Notes: generated from the letters alone by a model not told the origin. Positions 36,090 to 48,825 are shown, counted from the stretch's first letter. The stretch is DNA of 64,000 nucleotides from Heterobilharzia americana (GCA_944470555.2 OX104132.1:7635755-7699754); one strand, 5' to 3'. A program made the numbers and translations.

Positions 36090-37559
36090 ACCACTGTTAA
36101 GAGAGGATTCAACACCAAATAAGGAAGGCACCTCAGATATTACGTAGGATTCTTAATACTATGTGACTATTATCTCTTTCCTATTATTACACCTACATCA
36201 TCCAAAACTGTGGGATTTCAAAGTAAATTTAATTCTCTGTTATTTGTACTGTGGAAGACAAACTTTCTGTTTACCCAGCAGAAAATGTTTAGGTGGGATA
36301 GATTTTGAAGTGTGTTACAGCGACATGCTTCAAAGGAATTACGACAAAGGTTTTCACTGATAATTCTCTCTTCAAGTCATTTCATCAGTATACTGCAGGA
36401 ATTCTACCAAGCGTCACTCGTGTTGTATCTTTATATGATCGATAAAACATTCGTAGTTGTAATTTTGAGGGAATATATCTGTGAATGCACCTAAACAGGA
36501 TAGTTCACTATTCTTAGACTGCATAACTGACAGTTCCTACCAGTTTCATATTGCAAAACAGTTAAGAGGTGTGGTAGTATGCATATAACAAGTTTTATCC
36601 TGTTTTTAAGTGTTTTGTGGTGGATAATATCTGTACCTCAAGTGCATAATCTTAGCTGTGTTGGGTTCTCTGAGCTGAATGGTTTAATCGTGAAGCTTTC
36701 ATTGTCTTTCTAGGGAGCATCATCAGCACTTACTTCGATATGAAGTTAGCTGTCAGTATTTCTCTGTGATTGATTCTATCTCTGGCCTTGATGAAGTGGT
36801 TTGCCATTAGTAGTTTCTTTTGATTGTTGTGCCATTGTGTCGACGAACTGAAGCTGTTTAAAATCATGAGTTTCTGAACAACCTGATGACTTTATCGGAA
36901 TGTTTTGCCCTGAATTTGTCGCAAGATTCTTTATTCCTAATATTTTCACTCTCTGGATTTTACGTCCCGTTTTCTACTGTGGTAACGTCTGTGACTGAAG
37001 CATCTTTGTCTGGGCGGGGTTATGCATGCACGCTGCTAAGGAGCTTCGTACTAAGACGAAACAGCTGTCCTGTGCCTCCAGGACTTCAGTAGTTTTGAAA
37101 CTAATGTCAGTGCCTGGTAAATACTCCCATGAAGTCAAATCTTTATAAACCTCAAACTACATGATGATATCAATTCGTAGGAAATTTAGGTCGTGGCAGG
37201 ATTTAAACCAAGCTAGACTATCTGTCTGACAGTTTGCTAACTCACCTATGAAGTCTAACTGCCAACCAGAGATTAATTTTACCTTGATCATTCAATATAT
37301 TTTACTCGACTTCCGTAGAAACTTGGGTTTCTTTCTAGCATGACTCATCATTTGTGGATAGGAAGATCAGTTTACCAACTACGGTTGAATCAGCTAATCT
37401 AATTTACCGTGGTGTTGCACTGTCATTATATTAATTTGCTTATAAGTAATAATGTTAGACGTAAATGGTTTTTAAACCATCTGTATCATCCAGTAAATTG
37501 TTCAGTTGTGTTTCACTTCAGCTCACACTTTAAATCCACCTTATGTGTATTATTTCCAG

Positions 37560-37795
37560 GTCTCAGTGGAGCTGGTAAAACCACACTGGCATTCGCTTTA
37601 GAAAAATATTTAGTCAATCAAGGCATATCAGCCTATGTGTTAGATGGTGATAATATTCGTACTGGTTTGAATAAAAACTTGGGATTCAGTGATGAAGATC
37701 GTGTGGAAAATATTCGGCGAATTAGTGAGGTGGCCAAATTATTCGCCGATGCCAATAACATTTGTTTGACCAGTTTCATCAGTCCATTTGCAAGC
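37560..37795 (+). CDS. PAPSS: PAPS synthase, APS kinase core exon
   Basis: This exon carries the nucleotide-binding core of APS kinase, which phosphorylates adenosine 5'-phosphosulfate with ATP to make PAPS, the cytosolic sulfate donor for sulfotransferases. Residues are numbered from the ATG at 30144. Visible are the Walker A loop GLSGAGKT (35-42), [16 protein letters not shown] (from 62, with the conserved DGDN at 63-66), the helix [12 protein letters not shown], and SFISPF near the end. The acceptor is TATTTCCAG and the donor GTAAGT at 37796. The exon is two bases plus 78 codons and opens in phase 1. All motifs are intact. An exact mirror lies at 6930-7165. Confidence 0.96.
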
Positions 37796-38484
37796 GTAAG
37801 TCTTTGCTTTTTCTATAAAAAAGAACTTCGGTAATCAGGTTTTCTATATTTTTGGCTCTCCGCGCCAAAGAAAAACAGAATAAAAAAATAACTCAACTGG
37901 GCTATTATTATCATTGATGATGTGACACTGAAAAGTGAATTGATAAAGCACGTAAAGGGTGGTTTGTAAACAACTCAGCCTAATGACTGAATGGATGAAA
38001 CAATTGTTCAGTGCTTCCAGGTTTTCAGTGGTTCTCTAATCGATGTCATTTTATGATGAATAGTATTTTCAAATTAATAAATATGTGGGAAAAGTTGCAA
38101 AGGGGATTTGCCCACATCATTACAACCGATTTTGAGTCATGTTAATATCCTCAGAATTTCAGCCAAGGGACCCATTACGCATGACGCTTGTAGCTTCTTG
38201 CAGCCTAAGTCCACTCGAATCGTCATGTTACATTCGAATGAATTATGACTTGGGATGTGTAACACATACTTCTATGTAATTTTTCGCTGACAACTGTATA
38301 CCCCTAGTTAACTCAGTATTTTCTTCACTCCTAAATAAACATTCATTGGAGCATATAAGAGAATGTCTGTGGTTTTGTGTCATTGATCTTCAGCATTAAT
38401 GTTTCATGATTATATCTGCTGTACTCTATACTCACCTCATTGTATGTCATATATAGTGATTAGACTTCATGTATGCATACGGAG

Positions 38485-38740
38485 ATTTATGCTGGGGTCC
38501 CCAAAACGATAGGAGTCAGTGGTTCGAGGACTCTTGGTGAAATGACTAAAAATCAGTCACAATGGCGTAGATGTATTCACTCTTTGACATCTAAGGCTTG
38601 GATGTTTTGACTAACATTTGATTTTTAAATGGTCTCTCCTCCCATACACCTTTGTCTACTTTGAAATCAATCTTTCCCATCCACTACTGTGAGGTGGGGC
38701 AACTTGAAGCGATGCAGTTCTCTTCGAGGTTCTACATTTA
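38485..38740 (+). mobile_element. RTE-type LINE 3' end, right arm
   Basis: This is the mirror of 5985-6240. Confidence 0.65.
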
Positions 38741-38909
38741 TTTTTTGTCTGTTGTCTGTCTGAAACTAGTCGGGTAGAGTTGTCGGGTCTGTGTATTTTT
38801 GCACTTTGATGTGACTTCATAAGTTGTAATATAATTAGTTTGATACTATCAAGAATCTCATCGTCAATAGATATTTCTTCCAGTAATTGCTATAGCTAAT
38901 GATATATAG

Positions 38910-38971
38910 TGTCTAACAGTGGAATCCACGACGCATGTTTCGTCCTATTTGAGACTGTTCAGCTGGATGCA
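38910..38971 (-). repeat. Hammerhead-type SINE relic, right arm
   Basis: This is the mirror of 5754-5815. Confidence 0.75.
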
Positions 38972-39414
38972 GGCAACATAATAACTACACCTATTTCACT
39001 TTCTTCTTTCCAGATGGTCGATAGCCAGGTTTTTACTTCTGTTGTCGTCCACTTTAAAATTTGACTTGTCTAACGGTAGGTTTTCTATTCACGTATTCAT
39101 TTAAGCTCTTGCTATATTGATTTTAATGTTTAGGTTGATCTTCAGCTCAACCTTCTAAATATTTAGTCAGGCTGTCGTACAAAATACCTAAGAGAAGTAA
39201 AAACGTCTGCGTGTTGTGAAGTCGCATTATACGATTGGCAATAATAACATTTTGTTATTGTCTTGTCTAAATTAACAGAAATAACTAATTGTTTCATAAG
39301 TTTGAGCAGGACAGATCATCTCACAGTAATCAAGTGTTTAAACAGGCTTGTTAACCTGAGGCCCAGAATTGTCTCTGAATGGGACAGCATTTTTATTTCA
39401 TCAAGTAAACCATT

Positions 39415-40245
39415 GAAATCGCGTATAAATCGTTTATAGGATGACTCTAAAGCCTACGTAGGAAGACAGAATCAATGCAGAACCTCGCGCACAAGTCAAT
39501 CGGTTCAATTTACCGCACAAAGAACAAGTGGATACAGAACGACTGATATCGAAGTAGATAACGTCGTATAAGGGAATAAAAAATTTGAAGATGAAGGTTG
39601 ATGCTAATATTCAAGCCTTAAAAGACGTTAAATAGTGAATACATCTGCTCCATTAATACTGATTTTCAACCATTTTACCAAGAATCCTCAACCATTGATC
39701 CTATTGTGTCAAGGACTCCAGCCAATCATGTAGTCTACATCTTTCCGCACGGTTGAGACCAGTAATCAGGGACTTCCCGGAATATTGCCATATCTTGGTC
39801 TAGCCACCTTAAACCCTCTTCCAACCCAATCCATTTTCTCCCAGGCGTTGCATGTTGAGATAGGCAGTGGCTTGGCATACGCACGGCATTTCCAAGCTAT
39901 CTCAGTTAACTAAGGTTCACAACCTCACCAATCGACTTTCCTGTCTCGCCTTGTACCCTTTGTCTGACCTCAACATTGCTCACACGGTGATTCCACTAAA
40001 CGTAGGCAATACAGCGAAGACATCTGTGATCAAAACCTTGTAACTGTTTCATGTCTTCCACTTTTAACGGTCATGTTCCACAGCCATACGACAGGACAAA
40101 ATTAACTGCAGCGCAATATACTCGTCCTTTGCTAGATGGTGCGATACCTTGCCGGTTGATGCCACAGATGATGCAAGTTTACAGACTTCGAACGGACCTT
40201 TCGTAGTCAACCTACCCAGCCTTATCAACGATTGAAACAACCAAT
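39415..40245 (-). mobile_element. RTE-type LINE C-terminal fragment and 3' UTR, right arm
   Basis: This is the mirror of 4480-5310. Confidence 0.7.
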
Positions 40246-40324
40246 TAGATGTCTCTGTTTCGTCTGGGAAGGTAGTTTCCTTTTGAAGTGTAAAGAAACG
40301 TAACTGGTTATCTCAGTAGTCGTT

Positions 40325-40463
40325 TGGGTACTGTTTAGAGAGTTTGCTGCTCACACAGGCAGTTGATGTTGAACCAATGGCTGACAGTTTGGAATACCGC
40401 TCCACCTACAATGGTTTGAGTAGTCAGTTAGAATCATTAGCCGTCACACAATGGGTATATTTC
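40325..40463 (+). repeat. SINE of the GTGGCTCATTAG type, worn, right arm
   Basis: This is the mirror of 4262-4400. Confidence 0.55.
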
Positions 40464-42660
40464 ATTGTATACAGCATGAATAGAGACAAGGTTCTATTCC
40501 TTTAAGTAATGTCTGTCTATAGAGTTGTAAAAAACATTTAAAATGTAAATTATAGCTAAAATTTTCAAATATTACTAGAATTACTTCCATCCAAAGTTAA
40601 TACATCTCATATTTTATCGAATTTATCTGTGATTTGTAGGTTGAAATTCCTAATTTCCTGGTAAACCTCTTCTCAAAACAACACCAAACGCCTACAAGTT
40701 TAATAACTACATCAATGATAAAGTGCGATATTGTCTGCATATCATTTAGGCAAATGTCTTATGTTTCAAGGTTATGCAATTTTCCGATCTTACTATACAT
40801 TTGCAATTGGAAATCATGTTATACGAACAGCTAAAGTTTGTTCAAATTCCAGTTGATGCTCAAGACTAGTCGAAAACTAAGTTCTTGGACACCACTCAGT
40901 AGTTTTGCAATGGCCATTGCGAGCGAAAGTAAATTTATGATAGATTACTGTTTGCATAGTGTACAAGTATTGTAGGGAAAAGTTGCGGCTAACTCAGTTA
41001 GGGTTTATCCATATATCTACCCATCATCGTCAGAGAGGAAATTGATTGAATAACGAGCCAACCAAGTATTATTTTGCATACGCACACATGCTTTACTCAG
41101 GTAAAACAAAGCCAACATTCCTCTGTACAGTATTATTACATTATGTAGGTCATCAGTATATAAGTTCACCCAGCGACTAGCAGAATTCTCTGAGGAGTGA
41201 TTCTGTAATTGGATCTTGAAAGCTACATTTGAACTGATGCACTGTTTTGATAGTGGGAACATTCGAAAGGAAAGCAGGTGTTCTCTTCATGTTAACTCCT
41301 TCCTTACTCACCAATGTCCCTATGGCCGCAACAGTCGAAGAGATTCATGTGATTGTATTTCCACAGTTGACTTTTCACCACAAATTTCTGTACCCTACAT
41401 GAAGGATCTACTTCTGTCTTATGTAGTTATTGTAAGTTTCATATTTGAGAGTGAAATCTTTAATCAGGTTTATTATGTGGCTATTCGAAGTCGTCTGCTC
41501 ACTGGTTCAGTGGGCATATATATACCGCGTTTTGAGAACCTACCTAATGATCTAAGTGAAGAAGCTCCTTTTCATAGATAGTTACAAGGTCAAATTTTCT
41601 CTTTTTGTGGTTAAATGCAATCTTGATCAATAGACACTAGTTATTTGGTCAAAATTATAAAAGGTGACCAGTATGCGTAGTTCGTGAAATTCCCATTCCT
41701 TAATTCTCTCTTGGAAGATTCCTTGTTGTTTGGTTCTCTATTACAAAAAGCAGTCATAATGGTGATAAGAAGTAGGGAAATTGCGTTAGAATGCAAAGAC
41801 TGTAATAGGTGAAGTGAACCAAAACCTTGAACAGAAAAATTGCTTTATATCAAAGAATGAAGTGGGTTGCTAAGAGATCTACTAACTAATTTGGTAGGTA
41901 AATAAAAGGGGTTTTATAATCTGACGGGGATCAAAAAACTTTATGGGTAAAACTGTTTATTAACTTTTCTTTGGTCAAATGAGAGATAGGTTATGTAAAA
42001 GATTCTTCTACACAGAATGGTGTTTTTATTCATTAAAATTCTCTAAACTTCCTTTATGTCCGAATACTATTGGAAAGATTTGATTGTATGGGACTGACAT
42101 ACCTAAATGGATTCGCCTTATCTATAAAGGTAAATGTTCAAAAATATGGTTCTTAAGTTGCCTAGCGATAAGCTCCTAGAAGCAGTTTAACTTGTAAATA
42201 GACATAGAAACGGTAAAACTTGGTAAAATAAATACTTGAAGAGTGCAAAACGCCTCTTAGTGGCTCCACATGGTCTTTTATGTACAAATTTGTTGGTAGC
42301 TACATATCCACTGAATTCCAGTTTCATGTGTATAGCAGTTTCTTCTGAAGGCTAAACGACTCAAATATTCTCCCTCTCTCGCCTTTTTATAAACCTGTTG
42401 AGGAAGCCAATTTCAACCAGTGAGCTGTGGACAGATGTTTATTATAACTGATTATATATTAAATCCTATTTGTAAGCCATCAGTTGGGTCTCTTTTATAT
42501 GGAACATGTACGGAATATGTGATTACGAATGTATAGATGTGATATTTCTATACATAATTCCACTGAGTGAACAATTTTCTTTTCTGCTCAATAAAATATT
42601 CAGAAAACCAAGTTTATTCGCATAATCTTCGTCACAAGTGACATAAAGTGAAGGGTGTAC

Positions 42661-42850
42661 ATGATTGTGGAGCTGTGGCTCATTAGTTTAGGGAGTTGAC
42701 TTTCGACCAATAGATGACGGGTTTGAACTTCGCTCATTTACCAGGGTTGAAGCAGACATGCGGTAAGTATCATTAGCCGTCAGGCCAATTACCTACTACA
42801 TTAATGTGCACAGTGTTTGCTGAGTGCATTTCGATTTTGAAACTGGTCAT
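42661..42850 (+). repeat. SINE of the GTGGCTCATTAG type, right arm
   Basis: This is the mirror of 1875-2064. Confidence 0.7.
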
Positions 42851-43566
42851 GAATAATGAATATGCCATCAGTATAACGGTAAAATATACCTGTTTCACTC
42901 CACTGTTGACAGCTTCCAACTTTCCGTTTTCAAGTTTGGCGAGAAGGAAGTTGGCTAAAATCGGGTTAAGTGGTGTGCACGTGGCGAACATCAACTTATG
43001 TACAATGTGTGTTATCGAAGATAATATGTACACTCACAGTGTATCTGTGCGATGATTTCTTAAGGATAGACTTTATGCAGACAAACTAGAGCGGGTTCTG
43101 GCGAAAAGTTGTATTGTTCGCCTACCTTTATGTGGCAGCTTTAATTAATGAAGTTTCATTTGTATGACGCCCAGTTGTAGTTTGTTTTCCCCTGAATTTA
43201 AACAGTAGATTTATGGACTACTGTTGTATTTGGCTTCGTGAAAGTAAACTACTAGTCTCAATAGTTGGTAATATTTTCGCCACTGCTTGATTCATTATCT
43301 GTGTCAATTGGCATGATGGGACCGCTTGTTTCTAGTTACAGTAGTTCAAAGTGATTTTAAATGGAGCTAACTAGCTGATTATCCTTCAAGACAATTAAAA
43401 TGACTTGTGGTGTAAGCAGATGTTATTCATCGGAGGAGAATTATTATCTCACACACCCTGTCTACATCAAACTGTCGGTGGATGCATTCTAACCAGTGGT
43501 TGTACATGAAGTATCTTAAAATTTTTCTGCTCATGTTTTGAGTGTTCCCCTCCACTTGAATATGAC

Positions 43567-43640
43567 TCACTAACTTAGGATAGTGACTGTCAACCGGTGG
43601 GTCATTAGTCCGAACTTCACTTCGGGTATTTCAATTTAGG
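43567..43640. repeat. 74 bp repeat, right-arm copy
   Basis: This is the mirror of 1085-1158. Confidence 0.75.
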
Positions 43641-43810
43641 CCTTCAGACAATATCATGAGGTTTTATACTATATGAATCATAGCTAAATGCTCATATCTT
43701 GTTCGGGGTATGTATGTCAAACTATGAGTTGTTAGTGGTCGATAAAGTTACACATAAAAATCAATAAATTGGTTCCTTATCGCATCCTTTTAAATTTTAC
43801 TTATATTCAG

Positions 43811-44068
43811 GATCGAAATTCCGCTCGTACACTACATGCACAATACAAATTGCCATTTTTCGAAGTTTACCTAGCAACTCCATTGGAAGTATGCGAAAAA
43901 CGTGATGCGAAAGGACTTTATAAACTAGCTCGAGCTGGTGAAATCAAAAATTTCACTGGTGTATCTGCAGTCTATGAAAATCCAACTAATCCTGATTTAA
44001 TACTAAACACTGACACGTACTCAGTTCAGGAGTGCGTATCAAAATGTGTTGAAATGCTGACCGAAGCT
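43811..44068 (+). CDS. PAPSS: PAPS synthase, end of the APS kinase domain
   Basis: The exon holds 86 codons in phase 0 (residues 114-199), from the acceptor TTATATTCAG to the donor GTAAGT at 44069. It starts DRNSAR, matching the QDRNNAR region that binds APS, continues [19 protein letters not shown] and [17 protein letters not shown] (the lid over the active site), and ends in the helix [15 protein letters not shown], the usual C-terminal helix of the kinase domain. The palindrome's right arm ends inside this exon at 44012, after codon 180; the frame runs on unbroken here, which identifies this copy as the parent. Intron lengths on either side are 6.0 and 6.8 kb. Confidence 0.95.
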
Positions 44069-44177
44069 GTAAGTGATTTAAATTCACTGTTTTTCTTCAT
44101 TTTAATGCTGTAACAGAAAAACGTTCTCTTTATTTTCTCATTCTTATTATTGTACAGTGACAGAAGTAGGACACTGT

Positions 44178-44362
44178 GGACCATTGAACCCCGACCCAGT
44201 GTCTGAGTGGTTAACACGTTCGCCGTGCAACCTTAAAGTCCTGGATTTAATCACTTGCCAGGTCGTGGGTGCGTACTGCTGAGGAGTCCCATACTAGAAC
44301 GAAAACAGCTGCCGTCCAGTGCTCCTAGGTTTCCACTGGGTCTGTTCGTGATAAATGCTACT
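44178..44362 (+). repeat. tRNA-like SINE just downstream of an exon
   Basis: GAGTGGTTAACACGTTCGCC, then CTTAAAGTCCTGGATTTAAT and a tail ending TTCGTGATAAATGCTACTTT match the family at 10012-10402. It lies 110 bp after the exon that ends at 44068. Confidence 0.75.
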
Positions 44363-44984
44363 TTAAGAATAGTATATATCAGAAAGGATAAACGGCTATC
44401 ATTTTGTGTATCTTGCAAATATCAAAGGTGACTTTAGATGCTAACATTTGCTGTTTACTGCTTTGGATAGTGATGTAACAAATCCCTGAGGTGGGTGTCT
44501 ATTTTTGTAGGTTCGATTGTATAAACGTTAGTGATCGTGTACAACACAATGCTTGCTCAACTGGATGTTGTTCTCATTTAGCTAATTCACGGTATTCTGT
44601 TTACTGAGATTATGTTAGTGAATAAATGTAGTGGTTTGACGAATTAAAAATACACGACAAAACTATGATTGCACGCGACTTGTCTACTGAATGGTGGATT
44701 TTCTAGGATGAAGTATGGATAATGATAATAATAACTTTATGTATTAAGTATAGAATTCTCAGCATATTATGTTGTAACAAATCGACTTGTTCAACCTCTT
44801 TAATTAGAATAATAAGGGTAGTAAAATAGGCAATAATTTAAACAACAATACAGAAATGATAGCAAAAGAAACAGCACTTCATATAATACTGCGAAATGGT
44901 CATTTCATTTCCTGACTTCTTTTTCTTCATATGAGATGCATGCGAAGTAAAGGACAAGTGTACCACACTGCTGTCCGTCCTGTC

Positions 44985-45625
44985 CTGTTAATACAGCAGT
45001 GATCTCACTGCCTAGTGAAAGCAGAAGAATATGAAGAGACTACAGGTGTTTTAGTAGCGTTGCTCACGTATAGCGGAATCACTGTGTGAGCAATGTTGAG
45101 ACCAGGCGAAAGGTATTAGGCAAGACAGGCAAGTCGATTGGTGAAGTTGTGAACCTTAGTTGACGGAGATGGTTTGGACATGTCCTGCGCATACTGAATC
45201 ACCACCTACCTTGACGTGCCATCCTATGAGAAGTTGGACTAGGCTGAAATAGGGTTGAGGGTGGCCAGTCGAAAACCTGGCACCAGTTGATTAAGTCATT
45301 GACTATTGGTGTTAGCCGTGTGGGGAAATGTAGGCCATCTGGCTAACTTAGGTCCCCGAGAAGATAAGAATTAGTGATTGACAATGATTGAAAATCGGAA
45401 TCAGTGGGGCTGATGTATTCACTCCCTGACATCTTTTAAAGCTTGAATATTTGCGCTAACCATCATCTTCAAATTGTTTGTCCTCTTACACAATTCTTTC
45501 TACTTTAATATCACTCTTTTTCTATCCACTTGTTCTTTGTATACTAATGTGAAGTGTGAAAACTTGAAGCTATATACTTGTTTGCGATTTTCTACGTTGG
45601 TTTTATCACTGTCGATAATCAACTT
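44985..45625 (+). mobile_element. RTE-type LINE C-terminal fragment and 3' UTR
   Basis: This is a degraded copy of the LINE tail. It shows the VSNVE-like and GKSIGEVVNL-like region near 45090-45150 and the common 3' block with CTACTTTAATATCACT near 45510. It contains stops and frameshifts. Confidence 0.7.
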
Positions 45626-46129
45626 ATAACTGTGACCTTAATATATAGGACGATATTTTTGTTTTGCAAGACATTAGTCTAGAGGTAGTGTCGATCAAAG
45701 GAAGAAGTATAATGAAAAGAGGCATTAACAAAATGCTAGTTGCATTTGTCTATGGTATTATGATATTAGACAGTGGCCACCTTTAAGCTACTTTTTCTGT
45801 GTCGATGAGCAAATTGATTTGGATCACTAAAAGCTTTGTAATAAAGGTTGAAGTACAAGTAGTTGTAGTAGTATTACTTTCTTCACTGTTTTCAAAATGA
45901 ATAAGTTAATACAATGTTTCTAAGATCAATATCTCCTTCGGAAAATAATGGCTTAAGCTACTGAACTCAAAAAGTGCTACATTCAGGGTATATATAAAAT
46001 ACTTTGGAATATTTGAAAAAACCATAAAACATCTTTCGCATAAAAATGTGTAACGCAGCCTTCCATTTGTCTATGAATATTGGATGAGAGAACATCACTG
46101 AACTGACACACAGACGGACAGATGGAATC

Positions 46130-46365
46130 AGCGTAGAAACGTGCACATAAGTGCTTCGGCTCAGATTGTCACACTTCAAAGTAGCGTAGAAAGAACAGGT
46201 GGATAGAAGAAGAGTGATATCACAGTAGACGAAGATGTGCGTGAGAATAAGCAGTTTAAAGATAAAGGTTCACTCAAATATCCAAGCTTTAGAAGGCGTC
46301 AAATAGTGAATATATCTGCACCATTGTGACTGACTTCCAGCTAGTTAGTCTATATCTCCTCAAAT
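46130..46365 (-). mobile_element. RTE-type LINE 3' end
   Basis: This is the 3' untranslated block of the same family in minus orientation, without coding sequence. Confidence 0.6.
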
Positions 46366-46614
46366 GGTTCAGTCAAACAGTAAGGAACTTCGCCAACTGA
46401 TACATAACTGGTTTAAAGTGCAGAAGTCTACACAGACTTCATCAATTAGTTGTCTGTTTTATTATGTTCATATATTTTGCAGTTTTATATTTTGTTTGTG
46501 CTTTGAAGTTTCTTTAGCGGTTAGATTTGTTTTACGGGGTAGGGTTGCTAGCCCTATGCCCAACCTTCCCTCTTTACCCGGGCTTAGGACCGGCTAGTAA
46601 CTAGTAAACTAGTT

Positions 46615-47213
46615 AACCAGGCGGGACAGACGAGGACGTCAAAGTCAGAATCGGAAAAGCAAGGCAGGCGTTCATTAGCCTGAAACCAGTGTGGAGATCT
46701 TCTGCACTCAGCATGCGGAACAAGATACGGATTTTCAACACCAACGTCAAGTCAGTGCTCTTGTATGGTTCAGAGACTTGGCGCGTCACGAAAGGCATTT
46801 CCAATAAACTACAGACATTCATCAACAACTGCCTACGCTGACTCGCTACTGAAGATCAGATCTTAAGGCCAGAAAGAATAAGCAACAAGGAACTCTGGCT
46901 CGGAACGAACCAACCAAGAACCTATCACGCAACAAATATGCAGGAAGAAGTGGAGATGGATTGGCCATGCACTGAGAAGACCGACTGGGGACATCACGCG
47001 TCAGGCCCTCGAGTGGAATCCCCATGGTAAGCGACGAGTTGGACGTCCGAGGGTGACATGGAGGAGGTCGTGTGAGGAGGAAATGAGAGCTTCTGGGCTG
47101 TCGTGGGACCAGGTTCAAAAGATCTCAGAGAACAGAGGTCACTGGAGGCGTGCTACTGAAGCCCTATGTTCCACTAGGAACCCAAGGGACTAATAATAAT
47201 AATAATAATTTTG
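46615..47213 (+). mobile_element. RTE-type LINE 3' end, young copy
   Basis: It encodes the LINE tail with IFNTNVKSVLLYGSETWRVT, QTFINNCLR and KIRWPERISNKELW-type motifs, ends AACCCAAGGGACTAATAATA and closes in a TAA-repeat tail. A nearly identical copy lies in opposite orientation at 63437-64000. One early stop follows NNCLR. Confidence 0.85.
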
Positions 47214-47604
47214 CAGTTTACCAAGTGGTTAAGTCTTCTAACTCTAAGATTTTCGTTTATCCTTGATAACTTTTCGTTCTTTCTTTTTCATCACCTTGTA
47301 TGTCAAGACAAGACTCATATATTGGTCTAACGTTATTAATACGATTTGTTCAAAGTTAATATGTACCGAACCAGGTATAGACTAGTATCTCCACGAGTTA
47401 TGGATCCGGTAAGATTCTTGTGACTAAAGGACATATGAAAGCTACTGTCATAAGAATTGAACTTTCTACAAACTATTGACGAAAAACTACCTAGAATAGG
47501 AGTAGCGAATTTCGTTAACTTCTCCAGCAGAAATAGGCTGTAACTATATCTTAGTGTGAAATAAAAGTTCGTTGTATACATGAAACTGTGTTCACGTATA
47601 TGTC

Positions 47605-47800
47605 TAAGAGTGTAGAACTGTGGCTTATTGATTTAAGGAGATGGCTTTCAACTAGTGGATCACGGGTTCATACCCCGCGCCGCCTACTGAGGTTTAGTCA
47701 GTCATGTAATATCACTAGCCCTCACACAATAGGTGTGGCTTATTGCCTACTGCACGAATATGTACAAGGTTGCTGAGCGCATTTCGATTCAGCTCATTTC
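47605..47800 (+). repeat. SINE of the GTGGCTCATTAG type
   Basis: AACTGTGGCTTATTGATTTA, ATCACGGGTTCATACCCCGC and a tail with GTTGCTGAGCGCATTTCGAT match the copies in the arms. Confidence 0.7.
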
Positions 47801-47939
47801 GATACATCTAAGGTGACAGTATACAGCCATTTAATTTATATTTTTAAACTGCAGGAATTGAAAGATTCATGATATGAAGTAGACTACTAGTTTTCATCAA
47901 AGGCGTAAAGTTATTTATCCGCCACATTTCAAGTTGTTT

Positions 47940-48170
47940 TGCATCATGGGTCGATATCAGACAGAAAACGACTCAGTGTCTGCCAGGACTGGAGGGTTGT
48001 TTCTTCCTTTTTCGAGAACTCTCGTCAGCGCGCACCCACGATTCCGACCAGGAATGTAACCTGAAACTGTCAGGTCTCATGATGACCAAGTTATGACTCA
48101 GCTTCTGATATTAAATCCAACTTCTGTCGATTGATGATGTAGTGCAACTATCATCCGATGCTATCGGTGA
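47940..48170 (-). repeat. tRNA-like SINE, worn copy
   Basis: On the minus strand it shares GACCTGACAGTTTCAGGTTA-like and CGTGGGTGCGCGCTGACGAG-like blocks with the family at 10012-10402. It is heavily diverged. Confidence 0.5.
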
Positions 48171-48825
48171 ATATGTTTTCTTACACCTAACTGACTAGGT
48201 TGACGTATATTATGACTTCTCACTAGAACTTTAGGAGATTCATTTCGAGCGTAGTCTCTGGCGAGCAGTGGATTCTAATTCAATTTTGGGTGTTTTTCGA
48301 GAATTGATTTCATACGGTTTTCGTCATGAACCGACATCACTTAGAGAACTGTTAAATACCTAGAAGCTGTTTGATGTCATTCTGTGGTGTAAACTTGAAA
48401 TCAATTGATTACTCATAAACAGTTCATCATAGTGAGTTGTTCTTTAAGCTGAGGTTTTTGGTTGTTAAACGTTTCGGTGTCATCATAAATATCTTCATTC
48501 GTAGTGTGCTACAGTCAGATTAAGGGAACCTTCATCAATTCATTCGGGCAAATGGGACCAACTGGTTACAACGCAGCGACCTCGATGTACTGCAACCAAA
48601 CAAAATAAATCAATGATTCACAACCAGTCAGGTTCGGCACACACTCACACACCAAGTGCCAATCAGGTTGTAGTTAGCCAAAATGATGCGCTGTAAATAA
48701 CTATGTATAACCAATGGTTTCACTTCGTTGTGAAACTCTGGTGCACTGGTGACGATGTTTAGCATGAAATCAAGACGTTTACCAACTAAGTCCCTAGCTC
48801 TAAAAACAACAACAAGCATCATTCA

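Larger units (their letters stand above)
30247..37559 (+). other. PAPS synthase intron, right arm
   Basis: A 7.3 kb phase-1 intron. It contains a plus-strand Penelope-like remnant (31435-31775), a minus-strand hammerhead-type SINE (32375-32550), a SINE of the GTGGCTCATTAG type (33215-33380), tRNA-like pieces (32875-32937, 33974-34041), a long tRNA-like SINE (34323-34713), another hammerhead-type SINE (35020-35165) and a second Penelope piece with a trinucleotide-rich tract (35595-36089). I see nothing recognisable in 30250-31430 and 36100-37500. The inverted copy is 7166-14478. Confidence 0.85.
37796..43810 (+). other. PAPS synthase intron, right arm
   Basis: A 6.0 kb phase-0 intron. It holds SINE-tail-like sequence at 37980-38070, an RTE 3' end (38485-38740), a hammerhead relic (38910-38971), a minus-strand RTE C-terminal fragment (39415-40245), two GTGGCTCATTAG-type SINEs (40325-40463, 42661-42850) and a 74 bp repeat (43567-43640). 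An open frame of 121 codons at 41216-41581 has no recognisable family and no support as an exon. The rest of 40465-42660 shows nothing. The inverted copy is 915-6929. Confidence 0.8.
25713..44012 (-). repeat. Right arm of the inverted duplication (parental copy)
   Basis: This is the reverse complement of 713-19012. At 44012/44013 the sequence continues smoothly through the rest of a coding exon and its splice donor. At 25713/25712 an open frame and a short-motif repeat cross the boundary without a break. Both facts mark it as the undisturbed original. It contains the first three visible coding exons of PAPS synthase and their introns. Confidence 0.97.

Noticed and set aside
713..44012. Terminal inverted repeats of a giant DNA transposon
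   Set aside because: The arms contain host exons of a gene that continues outside the right arm. No transposase and no target-site duplication are visible at 713 or 44012.
46846..47118. 90-codon minus-strand frame, also at 63527-63784 (+)
   Set aside because: It is the antisense shadow of the RTE C-terminal coding sequence, open in both copies because the copies are nearly identical.
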